A stretch of 6,969 nt of DNA from a bacterium (lineage in GTDB: Bacteria; Margulisbacteria; Marinamargulisbacteria; SXXA01): positions 1-6,969 of the forward strand of contig JAGYJO010000070.1 of assembly GCA_018402095.1 (NCBI GenBank), in the 5' to 3' direction. The stretch's first letter is position 1. Each line of letters starts with the position of its first letter. Under the pieces are notes generated by a model. That model saw only the letters and a program-made list of their open reading frames with translations. It searched no databases and had not been told where the DNA came from. Positions 1 to 6,140 of this stretch are shown piece after piece. The position numbers and the translations under genes were made by a program.

Positions 1-24
1 TCTTTTTATGGGGTATTATTTGAC

Positions 25-39
25 CCTCTTTTCAAGAGG
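25..39 (+). terminator. Small hairpin, possible upstream terminator
   Basis: CCTCTT and AAGAGG form a perfect 6-bp stem around a 3-base loop, followed after two bases by GTTTT. It could be a weak intrinsic terminator for a gene lying before the window. The stem is short, only half GC, and the T run is poor, so this remains tentative. Confidence 0.25.
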
Positions 40-307
40 AAGTTTTGCGTGTCATGGTTTCTTTTGTGACATGTGTAGGGACCTCTGGAATACAGTGGTT
101 TGTCGGCGATAGAAGAGAATTTAAGACGTTTTTTGAGCGTTTTCTTTCTTTAGTATGGCCCATACTTGTTCCAAAATAAAACCCGGATTTCAAATCGTGG
201 TGGGCGCATATTCCTCATGTGTGACCAGAGCGATTTGGGAAGGCATCTGGTCCCGGTTTCATTTTGGGATGGGTATAAAAAGTTTTTCGGGATTTTCCTG
301 CATGATT

Positions 308-312
308 AGGAG
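308..312 (+). promoter_or_regulatory. Ribosome binding site of nqrA
   Basis: AGGAG lies nine bases before the ATG at 322. This fixes the ATG at 322 rather than the in-frame ATG at 331-336 region as the likely start. Confidence 0.7.
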
Positions 313-321
313 TGAGAAGAC

Positions 322-1677
322 ATGGCGACGATGGTGCCCAAAAAAGTTATTGTAAAAAAGGGGTATTCGCTCACGCTTTCAGGTGAGCCCTCTGCGACGC
401 TTCAGAAAGCGTCAAACCCGGAAACCGTTGGGGTTCTTCCTAGCGAGATTCCGTTTATCAAGCCAAAGGCTTTGGTAAAAGAAGGCGATGCTGTTCATAT
501 CGGAACGCCGCTTTTTTTAGACAAACATGACCCTCGGGTTCAGTTTCTTTCACCAGCGGCCGGTGTTGTGGACCGTGTGGTCTTGGGTGAACGCCGCCGT
601 TTGGAAGAGATTGTTGTTCGTGTGGCCGCTGAAGAAAAAGCGGTTTCGTTTCAGAAATATGAAGCGACAGCAATAGCGACCACGCCACGTGAACAACTGG
701 TAGCTGCGCTTCTGGAGCGCGGTGTTTGGCCGCTTTTGCGTGAACGTCCTTTTGGGCGCATTCCCTCTCCGGATGTGGTCCCCCCTTCTGTGTATGTCTC
801 TCTGGATGCGGAAGATGCTTTTTTGCCACAATCTCAAGTGGTTTTGGATGGCAATGAAGCGTATTTGCGTGCAGGTATAGCGGCCTTAGGGGTGTTGACC
901 TCGGGTTCTGTTTCTGTAGCCTTGCATGCGAGCAGTGCTATTTTGAAAACTTCTTTGAAGGATGTGGTGACCCATCAGATCTCTGGCGATACGACAGCCA
1001 ATTCCCCTGAGGTTTTTCATTATCATGCCAAACAATCGGCTGCGGAAAATACAGCGTGGACATTGGGCGCTTCTGAGGTGATTCGTCTGGGTGAATCGCT
1101 ATTGGAAGGCCAGTATCCTGTACGTCAAGTGATCACGGTGTCAGGTATTATGACATCGTCTAATGGACACTTTCTGACACGGGTGGGTGCACCTGTAGCC
1201 CTCTTTTTGAAAGAAGCCAGTGCGGCGAGATATGTGGCTGGTAGTGTGATGACCGGTCGTAAAGTGAGCCATTCGGGCTATTTGGGCTTGGATGAGGCGG
1301 CGTTGGTGGCGTTGCCAGAAGGACGGGAGCAGCAGTTCTTGTCTTTTGTACAGCCTGGTTTTGATAAATACAGTTTTTCAAAAGCGTTCTTGTCGGCCTT
1401 GTTGCCGAAAAAAGCGTGGACGCTTCCGACGACAGTCAATGGCAGTCATCGGGCCTGTATTGAGTGTGGCGCCTGTGTTGAGGTTTGTCCTGTAGACCTG
1501 TTGCCGCAGTTGATACTGAAGCAGGTGGAAGCCAACGATCAGGAAGAATCTATTGCGTTGGGGATGTTGGATTGTACGGCTTGTGGGCTGTGCACGTATG
1601 TTTGTCCTTCCAAAATAGAAGTGGCAGACACGATTACAGAAGCTAAAAACAAAGTCTTCAAGGAGTTGCGTTCATGA
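322..1677 (+). CDS. nqrA: Na+-translocating NADH:quinone reductase subunit A, with two [4Fe-4S] motifs
   Basis: NqrA is the peripheral cytoplasmic subunit of Na+-NQR. The 451-residue product has the family's usual length (about 446 in Vibrio). The N-terminal part has the typical K-K-G-Y start and a biotinyl/lipoyl-like fold region (about 30-90, with P-A-A-G-V-V-D). The middle shows family blocks such as R-P-F-G-R-I-P near 141 and G-S-V-M-T-G near 308. The C-terminus after T-V-N-G-S is unusual: C379-x2-C382-x2-C385-x3-C389-P and C418-x2-C421-x2-C424-x3-C428-P are two full ferredoxin-type [4Fe-4S] motifs, as in RnfC. Vibrio NqrA keeps the surrounding sequence but not these cysteines. AGGAG precedes the ATG. 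The TGA overlaps the nqrB start (ATGA), suggesting translational coupling. The family is certain; cluster occupancy is inferred. Confidence 0.95.
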   Translation: MATMVPKKVIVKKGYSLTLSGEPSATLQKASNPETVGVLPSEIPFIKPKALVKEGDAVHIGTPLFLDKHDPRVQFLSPAAGVVDRVVLGERRRLEEIVVRVAAEEKAVSFQKYEATAIATTPREQLVAALLERGVWPLLRERPFGRIPSPDVVPPSVYVSLDAEDAFLPQSQVVLDGNEAYLRAGIAALGVLTSGSVSVALHASSAILKTSLKDVVTHQISGDTTANSPEVFHYHAKQSAAENTAWTLGASEVIRLGESLLEGQYPVRQVITVSGIMTSSNGHFLTRVGAPVALFLKEASAARYVAGSVMTGRKVSHSGYLGLDEAALVALPEGREQQFLSFVQPGFDKYSFSKAFLSALLPKKAWTLPTTVNGSHRACIECGACVEVCPVDLLPQLILKQVEANDQEESIALGMLDCTACGLCTYVCPSKIEVADTITEAKNKVFKELRS

Positions 1678-2847
1678 AATTTATTCGCGATGCCTTTCAC
1701 AAATGGGAGCCCCATTTTGAACACGGCGGAAAATTGTCAAAGTGGCATCCTTTTTTCGATGCTTTTTATACACTTTTATTGAGCCCTCGTGCAGTGACCC
1801 AAAAAGGTCCTCACGTTCGGGACGCGTTGGATTCCAAGCGTTATATGGGTATCGTTATTTTGGCGTTGATCCCATGTTTGTTGTTTGGGATCTACAATGC
1901 CGGTTACCAAGCCAGTTTGGTAGAAGGTGTTTCGCCTGATTTCTGGTCTTTGATTTTGTCTGGTGCGATGAAAGTCTTGCCGATTGTGGCGGTCTCTTAT
2001 GGTGTTGGGCTTTTTTGGGAATTTCTGTTTGCCATTATCCGTCGTCACGAAGTGAACGAAGGGTTCTTGGTGACAGGGATGTTGTTTCCTTTGATTTTGC
2101 CGGCAACGATTCCGTTGTGGCAGGTCGCTGTAGGGATTACTTTTGGCGTTATCATTGGTAAAGAGGTGTTTGGTGGTACAGGTCGCAACTTCTTGAACCC
2201 TGCGTTAACGGCACGGGCCTTTCTGTTTTTTGCGTATCCGGCACAGATTAGTGGTGATGTGTGGATTGCGGCAAAAGAAAGAGTTGTGGATGTTTACAGT
2301 GGTGCGACAGCTTTGGCGGTATCCGCTTCTGTGAAATTGCCAGAGAGTGTGACCGATGCCTTGATTTCTCACGGGTTTACGTGGAAAAAACTCTTTATGG
2401 GGTTTGTGCCAGGGAGTATTGGTGAGACCTCGGTGATCTGTGTGTTGATCGGTGCCTTTATCCTGATTGTTACCGGTATTGGTAGCTGGCGGACTATGGT
2501 GGGGTGTGTGGTCGGCTTGGTCGTGTCCTCTGCGATTTTTAATGCGTTGGTGCCTGTGGGTACAGTAGGCGCTTTGCATTGCCCCCACAATGGCATTTGG
2601 TTCTTGGGTGGTTTTGCTTTTGGTGCAGTGTTTATGGCGAGACGGACCCCGTGTCGTCACCGAGTTTGAACGCGTCAAAGTGGGTCTATGGTATTTTGAT
2701 CGGGGTAAAGACTGTGATCATTAGAGCGGTAAATCCGGCGTACGCAGAAGGTGTGATGCTCTCTATTCTTCTGATGAATGTGTTTGCCCCATTGATCGAT
2801 CATGTGTTAGAAACGTCAATTGAGAGCGGATTCCAAATGTCATCTAA
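1674..2847 (+). CDS. nqrB: Na+-NQR subunit B (reading frame disrupted near the 3' end)
   Basis: NqrB is the large polytopic membrane subunit that binds covalent FMN and riboflavin and takes part in quinone reduction and Na+ transfer. From the ATG at 1674 (AGGAG at 1661-1665) the frame is clean to about 2570. It shows W-E-P-H-F at the N-terminus, H-V-R-D, H-E-V-N-E-G-F, G-G-T-G-R-N-F-L-N-P-A (167-177) and Y-S-G-A-T, whose Thr212 is the expected FMN attachment site (T236 in Vibrio cholerae). Several hydrophobic segments fit the roughly ten-helix family. As given, this frame ends at 2669, but family sequence continues in other frames: LPPQWHLVLG (2579-2608), then GGFAFGAVFMA, then TDPVSS and NPAYAEG, with a likely true stop TAA at 2845-2847. 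Corrected length is about 388-391 residues, against 415 in Vibrio. The breaks are probably sequence errors, because no other decay is seen, but a real defect is not excluded. Confidence 0.9.
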
Positions 2848-2880
2848 TGTAAAAACGTTTATCTTTGCTATTGTTAAGTG
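2570..2880 (+). other. Cluster of five frame changes across nqrB end and nqrC start
   Basis: Following conserved NqrB/NqrC sequence, the correct frame changes near 2570-2580 (one base lost or two gained), at GGG 2606-2608 (one base gained), near 2636-2642 (GAGA where GA would restore M-A-T-D-P), near 2822-2828 (needed to reach the tail R-I-P-N-V-I and TAA at 2845), and near 2873-2882 in nqrC. Amino acid similarity stays high between the breaks. That argues for indel errors in a poorly covered patch rather than an old pseudogene. None of the other genes shows a break. Confidence 0.8.
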
Positions 2881-3567
2881 TGTTTGGTTTGTAGTTTTGT
2901 ATTGACCAGTGCGGTGACCTTGTTGCGCGATCGTCAACAACAGAATGTGATTGTTGATAAACAAAAAAACATTTTGAAATCATTGTTTTTGTTGGAGCCC
3001 AATCAGAAGTATACGAGTAACGACATTGTTCGTTTGTATACTGAAAATGTGCAAGACAAGTTTATGTTGCCTTCAGGTGAGTTGAGCGACACGTCAGACA
3101 ATGGGGCGAACCTACCGGTATACGTGGTGTATGCGGCAGATGGTCAGATTTCTCAGTATGCCATGCCTATTTCTGGGTACGGACTGTGGAGTTGGATTTA
3201 CGGCTTCTTTGCTTTGGAAGGTGACGGTAATACTGTTTTGGGTATTACGTTTTACCAACATGGTGAGACCCCTGGTTTGGGTGGTGAAGTGGAAAAAGAC
3301 TGGTTCCAGTCTCAGTTTAAAGGTAAGAAAATTGTGGATGAATCTGGTGAGTTGGTTTCCATTGATATTGTCAAAGGGAAGGCCAAGGATGTGGCGCCAA
3401 ACAGGTTGGAACACGCGGTAGATGGTATCAGTGGTGCGACGATTACAGCTGCGGGTGTGCGTGACTTTCTCAAGACAGATTTGCTGAAATATGAGCCCTT
3501 GTCCTCTCGTTTAAGGCAGGCCGATGAGGCTGCTCACTCTACATCTGAATTGGAGGCAGCATTATGA
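2837..3567 (+). CDS. nqrC: Na+-NQR subunit C (one frame break near the N-terminus)
   Basis: NqrC is anchored by one N-terminal membrane helix; its domain outside the cytoplasm carries covalent FMN and relays electrons. The likely start is the ATG at 2837 (M-S-S-N-V-K-T-F-I-F-A-I-V), overlapping the inferred nqrB stop by 11 bases. A frame change at about 2873-2882 then leads into C-L-V-C-S-F-V-L-T-S and L-L-R-D-R-Q, as in Vibrio NqrC. Removing two bases there gives exactly the Vibrio spacing from the Thr to L-V-C-S. Without correction, only a GTG at 2878 opens the main frame (229 residues) and most of the membrane anchor is lost. Further on are G-L-W-S, G-E-T-P-G-L-G-G-E-V and D-G-I-S-G-A-T, whose Thr (codon 3439-3441, about residue 201) is the FMN site. 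Corrected length is about 242 residues (257 in Vibrio). The stop overlaps nqrD by ATGA. Confidence 0.9.
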
Positions 3568-4190
3568 AGCTCTCAAAAACAAAAGGATATGCCGTTCTTG
3601 TAGAACCGATATTGCTTTCAAATCCTGTTTCGACAGCGGTATTGGGTATTTGTTCTGCTTTGGCGGTGACCACACAGATGATGCCGGCGTTGGTTATGGC
3701 CTTGTGTATGACCACGGTGACGGCTTTGGCCAACGTGATTATTTCACTGATGCGCAATATCATTCCGAAGAACATTCGGATCATTGTTGAACTGGTTGTT
3801 ATCGCGTCGTTGGTTATTTTGGCTGACCAAGTCTTGCGTGCGTTTATGTTTGATATCAGCAAACAGTTGTCGGTATTCGTTGGATTGATTATCACCAACT
3901 GTATCGTTATGGGACGTTTGGAAGCTTTTGCCTTGGGTAACGGTCCCGGCCTGTCTTTCTTGGATGGTTTGGGTAATGGCTTGGGCTATGGTTATATTTT
4001 GCTAGTGGTGGCCTTTTTTAGAGAATTGTTGGGGTCTGGCAGTCTTTTTGGCTTTCAGATTGTGCCAGATATGTTCTATGCCGTAGGTTATCAAAATATG
4101 GGGCTGATGGTGTTGGCTCCGGGGGCCTTTATTGTGATCGGATTGATTGCGTGGGCTCAGAATGTTTTGCTAGCGAAAGGAAAGAAATAA
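3564..4190 (+). CDS. nqrD: Na+-NQR subunit D
   Basis: NqrD is a small integral membrane subunit, homologous to RnfE, with about six helices. With NqrE it forms the central membrane pair that holds an intramembrane iron-sulfur centre. The 208-residue product matches the family length (210 in Vibrio). G-I-C-S-A-L-A-V-T places Cys30 and I-T-N-C-I-V-M-G places Cys113, the two expected metal-ligand cysteines. The blocks D-I-S-K-Q-L-S-V-F-V-G-L, G-N-G-L-G-Y-G and F-F-R-E-L-L-G-S-G are diagnostic. The start is set by GGAGG at 3552-3556, seven bases before the ATG, which overlaps the nqrC stop. Confidence 0.97.
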   Translation: MKLSKTKGYAVLVEPILLSNPVSTAVLGICSALAVTTQMMPALVMALCMTTVTALANVIISLMRNIIPKNIRIIVELVVIASLVILADQVLRAFMFDISKQLSVFVGLIITNCIVMGRLEAFALGNGPGLSFLDGLGNGLGYGYILLVVAFFRELLGSGSLFGFQIVPDMFYAVGYQNMGLMVLAPGAFIVIGLIAWAQNVLLAKGKK

Positions 4191-4194
4191 GATC

Positions 4195-4809
4195 ATGGAT
4201 ATAGTGGCATTAATTGGACTCGCCGTTTCCTCGATATTTATCAACAATGTTTTGTTGGCTTACTTCTTGGGGATGTGCTCGTTTTTGGCGTGTTCCAAAA
4301 ACATCAAAACAGCGTCTGGTTTGGGGATGGCCGTTGTTTTCGTTATGTCGATTACGGTTCCTTTGAACTGGGCGATCGCACACTTTCTTTTGAAGCCTGG
4401 CGCTTTGGCTTGGGCGGGTTTCCCGACTATGGATTTGAGCTTTTTGATTTTCATCTCTTTTATCGCGACGATTGCGGCTTTGGTTCAAATTGTTGAGATG
4501 GTGATGGAGCAGTATATGCCGAATCTTCATATGTCTTTGGGGATCTTCTTGCCATTGATTGCGGTGAACTGTTCGATTTTGGGTGCGTCTTTGTTTATGA
4601 ATGAGCGTGCGTATGGGTTTGTAGAATCTGTTGTTTTTGGTGTTTCTTCTGGTATTGGTTTCTGGTTGGCGATCGTGGTCATGGCTGCGGTACAGCAAAA
4701 ACTCAAATATGCGAATTCACCGTTCGGACTCAGTGGCTTTGCGATTAATATGATTACAACAGGGTTGATTGCGATGGCCTTTATGAGCTTTGCTGGCATC
4801 AAGATCTAA
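4195..4809 (+). CDS. nqrE: Na+-NQR subunit E
   Basis: NqrE is the membrane partner of NqrD (RnfA homologue), with about six helices in inverted topology to NqrD. The 204-residue product is close to the family length (198 in Vibrio). F-L-G-M-C-S-F-L places Cys28 and A-V-N-C-S-I-L-G places Cys126, the two cysteines expected to complete the iron-sulfur site shared with NqrD. I-A-A-L-V-Q-I-V-E-M and L-G-I-F-L-P-L-I are typical. It begins four bases after the nqrD stop. An A/G-rich stretch (AAAGGAAAG, from 4176) lies rather far upstream, so translation may depend partly on coupling to nqrD. No defect is seen. Confidence 0.97.
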   Translation: MDIVALIGLAVSSIFINNVLLAYFLGMCSFLACSKNIKTASGLGMAVVFVMSITVPLNWAIAHFLLKPGALAWAGFPTMDLSFLIFISFIATIAALVQIVEMVMEQYMPNLHMSLGIFLPLIAVNCSILGASLFMNERAYGFVESVVFGVSSGIGFWLAIVVMAAVQQKLKYANSPFGLSGFAINMITTGLIAMAFMSFAGIKI

Positions 4810-4820
4810 GGAAATACGTC

Positions 4821-6041
4821 ATGATTTATGTGGTAAGTATTGCAGTGTTTTTAGGGGTTGTGATGACCCTCGTCTTTGTTCTCTATCTGATAGAGACAAC
4901 CGTGGTGAAACGTAAGGATTGCAAGATTCTGATCAATGGTGATGAGAGCAAATCCATTGTGGTGAAATCCGGTTCCAATTTGTTGTCGGTATTATCCGAA
5001 AACAAGATTTTCTTGCCATCCGCTTGTGGTGGTGGCGGTAGTTGTGCGATGTGTAAAGTGCAGGTGACCGATGGGGACACAGGCGCCTTGCCGACGGAGT
5101 TACCACATTTGACGGTACAGGAACGCAAAGACCATGTACGGTTGGGCTGTCAGTTCAAGGTCAAAGATGATATTGGGATTCACGTGCATGACGAAATTTT
5201 TAGCATTCAAAAATTTGAGTGTGAGGTTATTTCCAATGACAACGTTGCGACCTTTATCAAAGATTTTCGTGTCAAATTGCCCGAAGGTATGGATTTGAAC
5301 TTTCGTGCGGGTGGCTATATTCAGATTTATATTCCCGAATATGAATTGTCCTTTAAAGAATTTGCGGTGGATGCAGAGTATCGCCCTGATTGGGACAACT
5401 TTAAGCTTTGGGATTTGAATGCGAAAAACGAAGAAGAAGTCTTTCGTGCCTACTCAATGGCGAACTATCCTGAAGAAAAAGGTGTTGTGTATTTGAACGT
5501 ACGGATTGCGACACCGCCACCACGTACAGAAGGTATTATGCCAGGGATTGGATCGTCTTATATTTTTAATTTGAAACCTGGCGACAAAGTCACGATTAGT
5601 GGTCCTTATGGTGAGTTTTTTGCCAAAGAGACCAAACGTGAAATGTGTTTCGTTGGGGGTGGTGCGGGTATGGCACCGATGCGTAGTCATATTTTTGATC
5701 AGCTGAAGCGTCTCAAAACAGACCGTAAGATGACGTTTTGGTATGGTGCCCGGTCGAAGCGTGAGATGTTTTATGATGACGAGTTCAAAGGCTTGGAAGC
5801 AGATAATCCAAACTTCAGCTACCACGTGGCATTGTCTGATCCTCAGCCAGAAGACAACTGGGACGGTGCAACTGGGTTTATCCACCAAGTGTTGCATGAC
5901 CAGTATTTGGCCAATCATGAAGATCCAACGGAGATTGAATATTATCTCTGTGGTCCACCAATGATGCTCAAAGCGATGCGCGATATGTTGTATAGCATTG
6001 GCGTAGAGCCAGAGATGATCGCTTACGACGACTTTGGCTAG
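4821..6041 (+). CDS. nqrF: Na+-NQR subunit F, NADH-oxidising flavoprotein
   Basis: NqrF is the entry point of the pump: it oxidises NADH with FAD and passes electrons to a [2Fe-2S] cluster. The 406-residue product matches Vibrio (about 407). One N-terminal membrane helix covers about 3-25. A plant-type ferredoxin domain follows with C69, C75, C78 (C-G-G-G-G-S-C-A-M-C) and C110 (L-G-C-Q). The FAD-binding motif R-A-Y-S-M-A-N starts at Arg209. The NADH domain has G-G-G-A-G-M-A-P from 279, L-C-G-P-P-M-M with Cys377, and the C-terminal Y-D-D-F-G. AAGGAAA at 4808-4814, overlapping the nqrE stop, is the ribosome binding site. All expected cofactor ligands are present and the gene looks intact. Confidence 0.98.
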   Translation: MIYVVSIAVFLGVVMTLVFVLYLIETTVVKRKDCKILINGDESKSIVVKSGSNLLSVLSENKIFLPSACGGGGSCAMCKVQVTDGDTGALPTELPHLTVQERKDHVRLGCQFKVKDDIGIHVHDEIFSIQKFECEVISNDNVATFIKDFRVKLPEGMDLNFRAGGYIQIYIPEYELSFKEFAVDAEYRPDWDNFKLWDLNAKNEEEVFRAYSMANYPEEKGVVYLNVRIATPPPRTEGIMPGIGSSYIFNLKPGDKVTISGPYGEFFAKETKREMCFVGGGAGMAPMRSHIFDQLKRLKTDRKMTFWYGARSKREMFYDDEFKGLEADNPNFSYHVALSDPQPEDNWDGATGFIHQVLHDQYLANHEDPTEIEYYLCGPPMMLKAMRDMLYSIGVEPEMIAYDDFG

Positions 6042-6061
6042 TCGTGATCCTTTTTTAGGGT

Positions 6062-6137
6062 TTCAAAGGGAGGGTGACGACGTCATCCTCCCTTTGAACA
6101 AGATTCCCCCCTCCCTGGGGAGGGGTAGGGGTGGGGC
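6062..6137. repeat. Palindromic repeat, copy 1 (nqrF-apbE gap)
   Basis: The unit has two parts. Positions 6062-6098 are an almost perfect 37-base palindrome: arms TTCAAAGGGAGG and CCTCCCTTTGAA, one G/T pair, then TGACG and CGTCA around a single A. After a short spacer, 6103-6136 is a block of C runs followed by G runs (ATTCCCC..., TGGGGAGGGG, TAGGGG, TGGGG) that can also fold. Neither strand has a T run directly after the stem, so it is not a standard intrinsic terminator. The same two-part layout, with close sequence in the second part, recurs inside apbE (6675-6745). This points to a dispersed REP/MITE-like family. It may also moderate expression of apbE relative to nqrF by RNA folding; that is inference. 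Confidence 0.8.
6121..6136 (+). promoter_or_regulatory. Probable ribosome binding site of apbE, supplied by the repeat
   Basis: The G-rich end of repeat copy 1 (AGGGGTAGGGGTGGGG) lies four bases before the GTG at 6141 and is the only purine-rich stretch close enough to act as a Shine-Dalgarno site. Because it can pair with the preceding C run, access of ribosomes could depend on folding. Confidence 0.4.
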
Positions 6138-6140
6138 CTC

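Larger units (their letters stand above)
1..321. other. Non-coding leader upstream of nqrA
   Basis: No convincing gene is seen here. Short open frames exist (for example from 155, running into nqrA in another frame), but their translations look like nothing I recognise and they lack a good ribosome binding site. The stretch should contain the nqr promoter and 5' untranslated region. I could not find a convincing -35/-10 pair. What can be seen is a tight 6-bp hairpin at 25-39 and two interlocking 7-bp inverted repeats between 191 and 252. No end of an upstream gene could be identified. Confidence 0.6.

Noticed and set aside
154..172. TGGCCC-TTGT as a sigma-54 promoter
   Set aside because: Spacing and the -12 element do not match the consensus once aligned.
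251..279. TATAAA at 274-279 as a -10 promoter box
   Set aside because: The bases 17 upstream (TCCCGG) are unlike a -35 box and no proper extended -10 is present; a single A/T hexamer is not enough.
155..355. Possible 66-residue gene before nqrA
   Set aside because: It has no good ribosome binding site, overlaps the nqrA start in another frame, and its translation shows no recognisable features.
6051..6098. Palindrome after nqrF as an intrinsic terminator
   Set aside because: The T run (6051-6056) lies before, not after, the stem on the + strand, and on the minus strand the flanking run is A.
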